From Marinifilum_A sediminis (lineage in GTDB: Bacteria > Bacteroidota > Bacteroidia > Bacteroidales > Marinifilaceae), in assembly GCA_947496465.1 (NCBI GenBank), contig CANMCX010000010.1:62001-126000 (forward strand): a stretch of 64,000 nt of DNA, given 5' to 3'. The notes beneath the pieces were generated by a model that did not search any database, had not been told where the DNA came from, and saw only the letters and a program-made list of their open reading frames with translations. A program made the position numbers and the translations under genes. Shown one piece after another: positions 25,056 to 33,876 of the stretch; the first letter of the stretch is position 1; the number at the start of each line of letters is the position of its first letter.

Positions 25056-26036
25056 TTATTTCTTTTTGAAGATTTTCAAATTTGGTTTCTTCGGTAATTT
25101 GATATTTAAAAATGATAGATAAGAAGAGGTGTATCTGTCAATTTTTTTATCGTAAACATCACCAATTGTAATCATTATTCCTGTTTCTTCCACATCTCCA
25201 AAATGAGTATTTACGGCAGTTCCGAAACATTTCATAGTTGGCGAAAGCCCCATGTATGCATTAATAAGTGGAGGAATATTTTCTCCGTTACTGCGTACGT
25301 TCTGCGATAGCACTTTGTAGTTTTCATCAAATGTATCGAAGCAAAAATCTTTTGCCAATTGCTCTTCATCCATATCAGTTTGAAGAGGAGTTGTTGGTGT
25401 GGCAAGTTTATCAGGATCGTTGAACATTTTGTTCATGAAATAGAGAATGTGATTGCGCGCATCTCTATTGTAATCAGGATACATAGTAACCTTACCAAAG
25501 AAATATTTAATTTCGGGGTAATCAATAATTAATGCCCCCAGTCCATCCCAAAGGTTGTCCAAAGCATACAAGCTTTTTCTTCCTTTTTTAATCGATTGAT
25601 AATCTGGCTGAACAAATGATCTTCCAAGTTCAATTGTATGGGGCAGGTAATTTTTCTTAAAATCATCCGAAAAATTAAATAATCTCGAGGTTGCCAAATA
25701 AGTTTCACCTTTTTCATTAACAGGTGCGTTGTTGCATAAAATGTATCGGTATCCTCCCAAAATTTCTTTTGCCTTAGGATCCCAAACAATCAGTTGATGA
25801 TATGGTTTTTCGTCAGTATCAAATTTGTCAACATCAATTTCTTTACCTGTGCCTCCTCCAGCTTTACGAAATGTTATTTCTCTTAATCGACCAACCTCTT
25901 TCATTAGATTTGGAGAGTCGTGATGAGTAAAACAATAAATTTCATTAGACCCCTTGTTGGTCTTGCGTACAAATCTCTCTTCAGTCAACTCTTTTTCAAG
26001 TTCCTCTCTCGGTACAGGGGGTATGATTTCTTTCAT
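25056..26036 (-). CDS. glsB: GNAT-type N-acyltransferase, glycine/ornithine lipid synthesis (GlsB/OlsB type)
   Basis: A 326-residue protein of the OlsB-like acyl-ACP-dependent N-acyltransferase family. It has the characteristic LREITFRKAGGGTGKEIDVDKFD and ELGRSFVQPDYQ stretches. In Bacteroides the paired genes glsB (this family) and glsA (PlsC family) make glycine lipids; the two genes occur together here, with glsA 141 bp upstream on the same strand. The assigned substrate is by analogy; ornithine or another amino acid is possible. Cytoplasmic or membrane-associated. A terminator at 25018-25049 lies just past its end. Confidence 0.75.
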   Translation of the reverse strand: MKEIIPPVPREELEKELTEERFVRKTNKGSNEIYCFTHHDSPNLMKEVGRLREITFRKAGGGTGKEIDVDKFDTDEKPYHQLIVWDPKAKEILGGYRYILCNNAPVNEKGETYLATSRLFNFSDDFKKNYLPHTIELGRSFVQPDYQSIKKGRKSLYALDNLWDGLGALIIDYPEIKYFFGKVTMYPDYNRDARNHILYFMNKMFNDPDKLATPTTPLQTDMDEEQLAKDFCFDTFDENYKVLSQNVRSNGENIPPLINAYMGLSPTMKCFGTAVNTHFGDVEETGIMITIGDVYDKKIDRYTSSYLSFLNIKLPKKPNLKIFKKK

Positions 26037-26177
26037 CAGTAAATGGTGTTAAATTCTTAAAATAGAGGATGATATATTATTCGGTTCTCAGTTTGGTTAA
26101 TCTGTCAAATGAAAATACTAAACAAATGGCTAATTAAAACAGAAATATGATTATATTTTTGATAAATGATAATTAGT

Positions 26178-27011
26178 TTACTGCTTTGCTAACTTATAGG
26201 TTTCTCTTTTCATTTTCTCTGCCCATTTATCATACGATAAGCTTTTATCAAAAGTTTGGTAAGCGATGGGTTTTCCGATTCTAACAGTAAAGGTTTTACC
26301 TCTTTGCTTGAATAATTCGTTTGGCAAATATAACATTTCCAAATTAGATTTTAAACCAAAGAATTTTCTCAGGTTTGCTAAATTGTAGAAAAAGTTAGAA
26401 TTTCTGCCATCTATATGAATGGGTACAATGTCGCGTTTGTGTTTTTTCGATTTTGCGATAAAGCTTTTTTTCCAATCTAAATCTTCAATTTTTCCCTTTT
26501 GTTTTCTTGAGACAAGTCCTGCAGGAAAAGTCAGAATTGTAGCATCAGATTGATATGCATCTTCAAGCATTAGAGCTGCTTTTTTAGCTTGTCCTCCATG
26601 TTTGTTGATTGGAATAAATATTTCAGATAAATTTTTGATATTCATTAAAATGTCATTTACTAAAAATTTAATTTTACTGAATTCTTTTCCAAAAATGCTA
26701 ATAAGAATGATTCCATCAGGTCCTCCTAAGGGATGATTAGATGCGAATAAATACCTGCCGTTTTTATCTAAATTTTCAAGCCCTTCAATTTTGAAAGTGA
26801 TATCAAGTTCTTCCAAAACACTATCAGCAAATTCAATTCCTTGTTTTTGATAATTTCTTGAAAGGAAATCATTAATCTCATCTTGATGAAGAATTCTTTT
26901 CAGGTATCGAATAATAAAGCCAGGAAGTAGTTTTGCCATTTTTTCACTTTTACTGGCAAATACTTTTTCTATATCTATTTTAGGATAATTATTTGAATTT
27001 TCGTTTTGCAT
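26178..27011 (-). CDS. glsA: PlsC-type O-acyltransferase, glycine lipid synthesis (GlsA/OlsA type)
   Basis: A 277-residue acyltransferase of the lysophospholipid acyltransferase family. The catalytic motif NHxxxxD appears as SNHPLGGPDG, and the acceptor motif as FPAGLVSRKQKGKIEDLDWKKSF. It would acylate the hydroxyl of an N-acyl-amino-acid made by the downstream GNAT-type gene. The 206 bp upstream are shared with the divergent mraZ promoter region; a GATATTTG sequence there is a weak -7 candidate on the minus strand. Confidence 0.75.
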   Translation of the reverse strand: MQNENSNNYPKIDIEKVFASKSEKMAKLLPGFIIRYLKRILHQDEINDFLSRNYQKQGIEFADSVLEELDITFKIEGLENLDKNGRYLFASNHPLGGPDGIILISIFGKEFSKIKFLVNDILMNIKNLSEIFIPINKHGGQAKKAALMLEDAYQSDATILTFPAGLVSRKQKGKIEDLDWKKSFIAKSKKHKRDIVPIHIDGRNSNFFYNLANLRKFFGLKSNLEMLYLPNELFKQRGKTFTVRIGKPIAYQTFDKSLSYDKWAEKMKRETYKLAKQ

Positions 27012-27150
27012 AAAAATCGATGGTCATATTATTTGGAGAGCAAATATCGCAAAAAACTTGGTTTGTTGTTCTAAATTTTAGGGCATAATCAAACTTATTG
27101 AGGAATAATTACTTGTGTGTGTAAAGAAAAGTTATCAACAATAACAGAAA

Positions 27151-27177
27151 AGTGGGGTGAAGTGGTTGAAAGTGGGT
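27151..27177 (+). promoter_or_regulatory. MraZ operator: three AGTGG repeats at 10-bp spacing
   Basis: AGTGGGG, AGTGGTT and AGTGGGT begin at 27151, 27161 and 27171, an exact 10-bp period, 42 bp before the mraZ start. MraZ family proteins bind such GTGGG repeats upstream of their own operon. The last repeats overlap a likely promoter: GTTG at 27165-27168 and TAATTTTA at 27189-27196, about 20 bases apart, so binding would block RNA polymerase. This fits autorepression of the dcw operon. Confidence 0.8.
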
Positions 27178-27218
27178 AATTTTTTCTCTAATTTTACAAA
27201 TGTAAATTGATTTTTTTA

Positions 27219-27680
27219 ATGGTAACATTTATAGGCGATTATCAATGTAGATTGGACGCGAAAGGTCGGGTTTTATTGCCTTCTGCGTTTCGGAAACTTC
27301 TAAATGGAGATTCTGAAAGTCGTTGTGTGCTTAGAAAAAACTTATACGAAAAATGTCTCGATTTATACCCATTGCAAGAATGGGAACGGCAAACTGAGAT
27401 GGTAAGAGCCAGATTAAATCCGTTCAATAAAAAGCATGCGGGATTTATGCGAGAATTTTTTAGAGGAACTGCCGAAGTTCAAATTGATGGGAATGGAAGA
27501 ATTTTATTGCCTAAGAAATTTTTCGATTTTGCTTGCTTTGATAAGGACATTACATTGGCAGGACAGGATGGGAAAATCGAAATTTGGGATTCTAAAACCT
27601 ACGAAGAATCTGCTTGGAGTCAGGATGGGTTTAGTGATTTGGCTGATGAGATTTTAGGAGGAGATATAAAGCCTGAATAA
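27219..27680 (+). CDS. mraZ: transcriptional regulator MraZ
   Basis: A 153-residue protein with two MraZ/SpoVT-AbrB-like repeats: GDYQCRLDAKGRVLLPSAFR and GTAEVQIDGNGRILLPKKFFD, each with the family's D-KGR-LP motif. It is the first gene of the dcw cluster and probably represses it by binding the repeats at 27151-27177. Start ATG 27219 gives MVTFIGDYQC, the family's normal beginning; a TTG four codons earlier is ignored. rsmH follows after 68 bp. Confidence 0.95.
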   Translation: MVTFIGDYQCRLDAKGRVLLPSAFRKLLNGDSESRCVLRKNLYEKCLDLYPLQEWERQTEMVRARLNPFNKKHAGFMREFFRGTAEVQIDGNGRILLPKKFFDFACFDKDITLAGQDGKIEIWDSKTYEESAWSQDGFSDLADEILGGDIKPE

Positions 27681-27748
27681 TTGTTGGTTTTGTTAGAAGG
27701 GTGTTGTTCCTTTGCGGGCTTAATTCAATTGCATTTAAAAGATTTATA

Positions 27749-28654
27749 ATGAGTGAATATCATATACCAGTTTTGTTAGGAGAAAGCATCGAAGGATTAA
27801 ATATTAATCCTGAAGGTGTGTATGTAGATTTAACCTTTGGAGGTGGAGGTCATTCGCGTGAGATTCTGAAGCATTTGACTACTGGAAAATTAATTGGATT
27901 TGATCAGGATGAGGATGCAGAAGCCAATGTTCCGGATGACGATCGATTTATTTTTGTACGTCACAATTTCAGGTATTTTAAAAATTTTCTAAAATATCTT
28001 GGGTACGAAAAAATTGATGGAATATTAGCGGATTTGGGCGTTTCCTCACATGAGTTTGATGTTGCTGAACGTGGGTTTTCATTTCGATTTGATGGTGATC
28101 TGGATATGAGGATGAATCAAAGTTCAGAATTTACTGCAGCAGATATCCTTAATGATTACGATGTTGAAGATCTTTTTAAGATTTTTAAAATGTATGGAGA
28201 GGTTAAAAATCCAGGAAAACTAGTAAGACTGATTGAAAATTATCGAAAGGAAAATTCTTTTAAAACTATACAGCAATTTAAAGAAGTAATAGCTCCTTGT
28301 ACACCGAAATTTAAAGATCACAAATATCTGGCTCAGGTGTTTCAGGCTTTAAGAATTGAGGTTAACAAAGAAATGGATGTGCTGAAAGAAATGTTAATGC
28401 AGTGTGCTGATGTTTTAAAGCCTGAGGGTCGTTTAGTTGTGATCACCTATCATTCACTGGAAGATCGTTTGGTGAAAAATTACATTCGCGATGGGAAATT
28501 TGAAGGTGGAGCTGATAAAGACTTCTTTGGTAACGTTCAAACTCCACTTTTAAGTGTGAATCGAAAAGTGATTTTACCAAATGAGGAAGAGATTGAATTG
28601 AACGGAAGAGCACGTAGTGCAAAGTTAAGAATAGCTAAACCTAATTTGAAATAA
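27749..28654 (+). CDS. rsmH: 16S rRNA (cytosine1402-N4)-methyltransferase RsmH
   Basis: A 301-residue SAM-dependent methyltransferase that modifies C1402 in the ribosomal P site. It begins MSEYHIPVLLGESIEGL and has the SAM-binding motif VDLTFGGGGHSREIL, the LADLGVSSHEFD stretch, the GFSFRFDGDLDMRM substrate region and VITYHSLEDRLVK near the C-terminus. Start ATG 27749 matches the family; the longer frame from 27701 has no family counterpart. The ftsL-like gene begins 2 bp after the stop. Confidence 0.97.
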   Translation: MSEYHIPVLLGESIEGLNINPEGVYVDLTFGGGGHSREILKHLTTGKLIGFDQDEDAEANVPDDDRFIFVRHNFRYFKNFLKYLGYEKIDGILADLGVSSHEFDVAERGFSFRFDGDLDMRMNQSSEFTAADILNDYDVEDLFKIFKMYGEVKNPGKLVRLIENYRKENSFKTIQQFKEVIAPCTPKFKDHKYLAQVFQALRIEVNKEMDVLKEMLMQCADVLKPEGRLVVITYHSLEDRLVKNYIRDGKFEGGADKDFFGNVQTPLLSVNRKVILPNEEEIELNGRARSAKLRIAKPNLK

Positions 28655-28656
28655 GA

Positions 28657-29037
28657 ATGTTTAGGTTCAAAAAGAAATATAACGATTTTGTAACTCCTAA
28701 TCAGGAACAGAAAGAAATTTCGAGTAGTTCGTTTAAGGATTTTATCGATGGGAGTTTTCTTACAAAAACGGCAGTTGTACAACAATTGCCCTTTGTGTTA
28801 TTTCTTGTTGGATTAGGAATTTTTTATATCAGTAACAGATACAATTCTGAGAAGGTTTATCGAGATATGATTAGGCTTGAAAAAGAGTTGAAAGACCTAA
28901 GATTTGAATCCATTACAACAGCTTCGGATTTGATGTACATGAGTAAACAGTCGGAGGTAGTAAAAAGAGTGAAACGAGATGGCTTGGATTTGATTGAATC
29001 AACGGAGCCGCCAATAAAAATATATTTAGAGAAGTAG
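28657..29037 (+). CDS. ftsL: FtsL-like cell division protein
   Basis: A 126-residue bitopic membrane protein with a cytoplasmic N-terminus of about 45 residues, one membrane span (LPFVLFLVGLGIFYISN) and a periplasmic coiled-coil segment (RDMIRLEKELKDLRFESITTASDLMYM). The sequence is poorly conserved, so the call rests on topology and on its fixed place between rsmH and the ftsI-type gene. It would join FtsQ in the FtsQBL-type divisome subcomplex. Its stop overlaps the GTG start of ftsI by one base. Confidence 0.8.
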   Translation: MFRFKKKYNDFVTPNQEQKEISSSSFKDFIDGSFLTKTAVVQQLPFVLFLVGLGIFYISNRYNSEKVYRDMIRLEKELKDLRFESITTASDLMYMSKQSEVVKRVKRDGLDLIESTEPPIKIYLEK

Positions 29038-31154
29038 TGCCGATAAAAAAAGATATCATATGGCGAGTTGGTCTAATCTACACAACAGTAATGCTGGTTG
29101 CAGCATTGGTAGTTGGTAGAGTTGTGTACTTGCAATTGTTCGAAGGAGACAAGTGGCGTAGTAAAGCCCAGACGATTTCGCAACGAGATGTGATTGTACA
29201 TGCAAATCGTGGAGATATTTGTGCTGATGATGGACGATTATTAGCTAGCTCGTTGCCTTACTTTCAAATTAGAATGGACTTTCGTGCTTCAGGTTTAACC
29301 GATAAGGTATTTAAATCTAAAGTTGACTCTCTTGCATTGTGTTTGTCTCGATTTTTTAAGGATAAATCGGCAAGTGAGTACCGAAGAAAATTATGGAAGG
29401 CTAAATACAAGACCAAATCGAACCGTTATATTTTAATTAACCGACGAAAAGTTAATTACAATGAACTTAAAGTACTTAAAACTTTTCCTCTGTTTCGATT
29501 GGGGAAAAATAAGGGTGGATTGATTTGTGAACAGGAAAATAAAAGAATCCAACCGCATAAAAATTTAGCAACAAGAACTATTGGATATCTTAATAAAGAA
29601 GCTAATAATAAGCGAATTGGTAAGGTTGGAATGGAAGGCGCTTTTGAAAGTGAACTAAAAGGTGTTGATGGGATTAGTGTGATGCAAAAAATGTCTGGGC
29701 GTTGGTTACCGGTAAATATGGTTGAACCAAAAGATGGAAATGATTTGATTACAACGATAGATGTCAATTATCAGGATGTTGCCGAATCTGCTTTGCATCA
29801 GCAATTGATTAAATACAATGCTGATCATGGTTCTGCTATATTAATGGAAGTTAAAACAGGTGCAATAAAAGCAATTGCTAATTTAGGATACGATCCAGAA
29901 AAACAAGCTTATCGCGAAAGGTATAATTATGCAATTGGTGAAGCTACGGAACCTGGTTCTACTTTTAAATTGGCATCGATGATGGCTTTGTTAGAGGATG
30001 GTTATATCGGACCAATGGATTCCATAGATACGGGTAATGGAGTATATCGTTTTTACAATGCTAAAATGAGAGATTCTCATCATGGAGGATATGGTAAAAT
30101 AACCGTGCAGGAAGCTTTTGAGAAATCTTCGAATGTGGGAATTTCAAGATTAGTTGATGAGCATTACAAGAATAAGCCACGATCATTTATTAATAGATTG
30201 TATGAGTTTAGATTGAATGTACCATTGGATTTAAATATTAAAGGAGAAGGAAAACCAAAAATTAAATATCCCGATGATCCAACATGGTCAGGAATTTCAC
30301 TTCCGTGGATGTCGATAGGATATGCCGTGGAACAAACGCCGCTTCAAACCTTAACGTTTTATAATGCTATCGCAAATAATGGTAGAATGATGAAACCAAA
30401 ATTTGTAGAAGAGATCAAGTACCATGGAGAAGTGATTAAAAAGTTTGATGATGAGGTTTTAGCATCGAAAATTTGTTCTGGACAAACATTAGACATTGTG
30501 CAAAGCATGCTGAAAGGGGTTGTTTTAAGAGGAACAGCCAGAAATCTTAGAAATTCAAGTTATTCCATTGCGGGAAAAACTGGTACGGCTCAAATTGCGG
30601 ATAAAAATAAAGGATACGGAAAGAAAGTGTATCAAGCTTCTTTTGTTGGATACTTTCCAGCTGATGATCCAATGTATTCTTGTGTTGTTGTGATAAATCG
30701 TCCTAATAAGACCAAAGGGTTTTATGGAAATCAAGTAGCAGGTCCGGTATTTAAAACCATTGCCGATAAAGTTTATGCAATGAGTTATTCAATGCATCCG
30801 GTTAAAGAAGAAGTTGAAGAAGATGGTCCTTTGGTACCAGTATCATTAAACGGGAATAAAGAAGATTTGGATTTGGTTTTTGAAGGTTTAGATATTGAAG
30901 TAACGAATAAAGATATACAATCGGAGTGGGTGATGACTTCCCGCAAAGATTCAGTAATTGAATACAAATACAGAAGAGTGAAGAATGCATTGGTTCCTAA
31001 TGTAAAAGGAATGGGAGTGCAAGATGCATTGTATATTTTAGAGAATGCAGGTTTAAAAGTAAATGTGAAAGGTGTTGGAGCTGTTTCGAAACAATCACTT
31101 CGACCTGGATCTTACTTTAGAAGGGGAGATAGAATAACAATAGATTTATCTTAA
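29037..31154 (+). CDS. ftsI: penicillin-binding protein 2/3-type transpeptidase with PASTA domain (FtsI)
   Basis: A 705-residue class B PBP that cross-links septal peptidoglycan. It has one N-terminal membrane span (VGLIYTTVMLVAALVVGRVVY), a pedestal domain, and the transpeptidase motifs STFK (near residue 308), SSN (near 363) and KTGT (near 513). One C-terminal PASTA domain follows (VPNVKGMGVQDALYILENAGL). The start is GTG, overlapping the ftsL stop by one base, which indicates coupled translation. PASTA on the division PBP is common in Bacteroidetes. Partner: FtsW downstream in the same operon. Confidence 0.95.
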   Translation: MPIKKDIIWRVGLIYTTVMLVAALVVGRVVYLQLFEGDKWRSKAQTISQRDVIVHANRGDICADDGRLLASSLPYFQIRMDFRASGLTDKVFKSKVDSLALCLSRFFKDKSASEYRRKLWKAKYKTKSNRYILINRRKVNYNELKVLKTFPLFRLGKNKGGLICEQENKRIQPHKNLATRTIGYLNKEANNKRIGKVGMEGAFESELKGVDGISVMQKMSGRWLPVNMVEPKDGNDLITTIDVNYQDVAESALHQQLIKYNADHGSAILMEVKTGAIKAIANLGYDPEKQAYRERYNYAIGEATEPGSTFKLASMMALLEDGYIGPMDSIDTGNGVYRFYNAKMRDSHHGGYGKITVQEAFEKSSNVGISRLVDEHYKNKPRSFINRLYEFRLNVPLDLNIKGEGKPKIKYPDDPTWSGISLPWMSIGYAVEQTPLQTLTFYNAIANNGRMMKPKFVEEIKYHGEVIKKFDDEVLASKICSGQTLDIVQSMLKGVVLRGTARNLRNSSYSIAGKTGTAQIADKNKGYGKKVYQASFVGYFPADDPMYSCVVVINRPNKTKGFYGNQVAGPVFKTIADKVYAMSYSMHPVKEEVEEDGPLVPVSLNGNKEDLDLVFEGLDIEVTNKDIQSEWVMTSRKDSVIEYKYRRVKNALVPNVKGMGVQDALYILENAGLKVNVKGVGAVSKQSLRPGSYFRRGDRITIDLS

Positions 31155-31157
31155 AGG

Positions 31158-32615
31158 ATGAGTATGAATTTAGACGGACTTTTTGATTCAATAAAGATAC
31201 AAAGCCTTAAAGGAAATAGAAATGTGGAGGTGAATAACCTACATTTTGATTCCAGAAAGGTTCAGAAAGGTGATTTGTTTGTGGCATGTCGTGGTACAAT
31301 TAGCGATGGGCACAAATATATTGAGGCTGTGGAGAAACAAGGAGCAAATGTAATAGTTTGCGAAGAATTGCCACAGGTTAGTAATGCGGAAACTACATAC
31401 ATTTTGGTTGAAGATTCATTGGCAACTCTTTCTCAATTGGCACACAATTATTATGGGAAGCCAACTGAGAATATTCAATTGGTAGGTGTAACCGGAACCA
31501 ACGGTAAAACTACAATTGCAACTTTGCTTTACAAGTTATTTAAGAACTTGGGATATAAAGTAGGGCTGCTGTCAACGGTTTGTAATTATGTAGATGATAA
31601 AGTAATTCCATCGACTCATACAACACCAGATCCATTGCAGTTAAATGCATTGTTGGCACAAATGGTTGAGGAAGGATGTGAATATTGCTTTATGGAAGTA
31701 AGTTCGCATGCTATAGATCAAAAGAGAATTGGTGCACTTGATTTTAAGGGTGGAATATTTACAAATATCACTCACGACCATTTAGATTATCACAAAACAT
31801 TTGATAATTACCTAAAAGTAAAAAAGACATTCTTCGATCAATTGGGTAAGAAATCATTTGCGATAACCAATGCAGATGATAAAAATGGTAAATTGATGTT
31901 ACAGAATACGAAGGCTCATAAATTTTTGTATTCTACCAGATCATTTGCAGATTTTCGTTGTAGAATTCTTGAGAAGCATTTTACAGGCATGCTGTTGGAA
32001 ATTGATGATGTTGAAATTTGGACCAATTTTATTGGTGATTTCAATGCTCACAATTTATTATCGGTATATGGTGCTGCTCGTTTGTTGAACCAATCGAAAG
32101 AAGAAGTTTTAACAGCCATTAGCGAATTAAAATCAGTAGATGGAAGATTCGAAAGCATAATATCACCGGAAGGAGTTATGGCAATAGTTGATTATGCTCA
32201 CACACCGGATGCTTTGAAAAATGTTCTAGAATCGATAGATGTATTGAGAACCAGAAACGAGCAGGTTATTACTGTAGTTGGTGCTGGAGGCGATCGAGAC
32301 AAGACGAAGCGACCCTTAATGGCAAAAATTAGTGCTGAATTGAGCGATAAGGTAATACTTACATCTGATAATCCACGTTCGGAAGAACCGGATAAGATAA
32401 TTTCGGATATGAAAGAAGGTGTAGATGCGAGCAACCAGAGAAAGGTGTTAGCAATTACCGATCGCAAGGAGGCTATTCGAACCGCATGTATGTTGGCACA
32501 AAAAAATGATATCATTTTGGTTGCCGGAAAAGGTCATGAAGATTATCAGGAGATAAAAGGAATTAAGCATCATTTTGATGATAAAGAAGTAATACGAGAA
32601 ATTTTTAAGCTGTAG
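31158..32615 (+). CDS. murE: UDP-MurNAc-L-Ala-D-Glu:meso-diaminopimelate ligase MurE
   Basis: A 485-residue Mur ligase. The ATP-binding loop is GVTGTNGKTTIA and the substrate-specificity motif reads DNPRSEEP, the DNPR form that selects meso-diaminopimelate rather than lysine. So the cell wall is of the mDAP type. Two ATG codons, 31158 and 31164, are possible; the AAGG at 31154-31157 is better placed for the second. It follows ftsI by 3 bp. murF, which follows murE in many bacteria, is absent from this cluster. Confidence 0.95.
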   Translation: MSMNLDGLFDSIKIQSLKGNRNVEVNNLHFDSRKVQKGDLFVACRGTISDGHKYIEAVEKQGANVIVCEELPQVSNAETTYILVEDSLATLSQLAHNYYGKPTENIQLVGVTGTNGKTTIATLLYKLFKNLGYKVGLLSTVCNYVDDKVIPSTHTTPDPLQLNALLAQMVEEGCEYCFMEVSSHAIDQKRIGALDFKGGIFTNITHDHLDYHKTFDNYLKVKKTFFDQLGKKSFAITNADDKNGKLMLQNTKAHKFLYSTRSFADFRCRILEKHFTGMLLEIDDVEIWTNFIGDFNAHNLLSVYGAARLLNQSKEEVLTAISELKSVDGRFESIISPEGVMAIVDYAHTPDALKNVLESIDVLRTRNEQVITVVGAGGDRDKTKRPLMAKISAELSDKVILTSDNPRSEEPDKIISDMKEGVDASNQRKVLAITDRKEAIRTACMLAQKNDIILVAGKGHEDYQEIKGIKHHFDDKEVIREIFKL

Positions 32616-32617
32616 CT

Positions 32618-33871
32618 ATGTTTTATTATTTATTTAGGTATTTAAATCAATTAGATTTTCCAGGAGCGGGAATGTTCGATTACATTTCATTTCGTGCCGC
32701 ATTGGCAATAATGATGTCTTTGTTCATTGCTACCGTTTTTGGTAAAAAAATCATTCAGCTTCTTCAGAAGCAACAAATTGGCGAAATTGTTCGCGACTTA
32801 GGATTAGCGGGTCAGCTTGAGAAAAAAGGAACTCCTACTATGGGAGGACTTATTATTATCATTTCTATTTTAATTCCTGTATTGCTTTTTGCAAAATTGG
32901 ATAACACCTATATCATTTTAATGATTATCACAACGGTTTGGTTGGGGTTAATCGGATTTATTGATGATTATATAAAAGTATTTAAAAAAGATAAGGCAGG
33001 ATTAAAAGGAAGATTTAAGGTTGCCGGTCAAATAGGCTTAGGACTAATTGTTGGATTAACTCTTTTCTTAAGTGATGATGTTGTTGTAAGAGAGAGAGCT
33101 GAGATTGATGAAATTGGGATTCAAACAGAATTGGTTGATGAAGGTTTTTCTTCGGAGCAACCAGGTGCAACTCGTTTGACTACCGATGTTAAGTCAACGA
33201 AAACAACCATTCCATTCTTTAAAAATAATGAATTTGATTATGAATCATTAGTAAGTTTTGCTGGAGAATATGCTCCTGTGTTGGCTTGGTTGGTGTTCAT
33301 TATTATTACAATTTTTATTGTTACTGCGGTTTCTAATGGAGCTAATATTACTGATGGATTAGATGGCTTAGCAACAGGATCGTCTGCAATTATTGGTGCA
33401 ACTCTTGGAATATTGGCTTACGTATCAGGTCACGTTGTTTATGCTGATTATCTGAATATCATGTACATTCCAAATTCTGGTGAATTGGTAGTATTTATTG
33501 CTGCGTTTATAGGTTCTACCATTGGATTTATGTGGTACAACTCTTATCCGGCACAAGTGTTCATGGGAGATACAGGAAGTTTATCATTAGGTGGAATTAT
33601 TGCTGTTTTTGCCATTATTATTCATAAGGAATTGTTGATTCCAATTTTGTGCGGAATCTTCCTGGTTGAGAATATTTCGGTTATGATGCAGGTTTCATGG
33701 TTTAAATATACTCGTAAGAAATACGGAGAAGGTAGAAGAATATTTAAAATGGCACCATTACATCATCACTATCAAATGAAAGGATATCCAGAACCAAAAA
33801 TTGTTACTCGTTTTTGGATTATTGGAATTTTTCTTGCCGTGATAACAATAGTAACACTTAAAATTAGATAA
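32618..33871 (+). CDS. mraY: phospho-MurNAc-pentapeptide transferase MraY
   Basis: A 417-residue multi-spanning enzyme that makes lipid I. Family motifs are GTPTMGGLIII, FIDDYIKVFKKDKAGLKGRFK and ITDGLDGLATG, plus the C-terminal HHHYQMKGYPEPKIVTRFWI. It is about 55 residues longer than the E. coli enzyme because of an insertion around residues 150-200 (VRERAEIDEIGIQTELVDEG and following) before the TTIPFFKN strand, which I believe is a Bacteroidetes feature. It is 2 bp after murE. Confidence 0.95.
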   Translation: MFYYLFRYLNQLDFPGAGMFDYISFRAALAIMMSLFIATVFGKKIIQLLQKQQIGEIVRDLGLAGQLEKKGTPTMGGLIIIISILIPVLLFAKLDNTYIILMIITTVWLGLIGFIDDYIKVFKKDKAGLKGRFKVAGQIGLGLIVGLTLFLSDDVVVRERAEIDEIGIQTELVDEGFSSEQPGATRLTTDVKSTKTTIPFFKNNEFDYESLVSFAGEYAPVLAWLVFIIITIFIVTAVSNGANITDGLDGLATGSSAIIGATLGILAYVSGHVVYADYLNIMYIPNSGELVVFIAAFIGSTIGFMWYNSYPAQVFMGDTGSLSLGGIIAVFAIIIHKELLIPILCGIFLVENISVMMQVSWFKYTRKKYGEGRRIFKMAPLHHHYQMKGYPEPKIVTRFWIIGIFLAVITIVTLKIR

Positions 33872-33876
33872 GTCAT

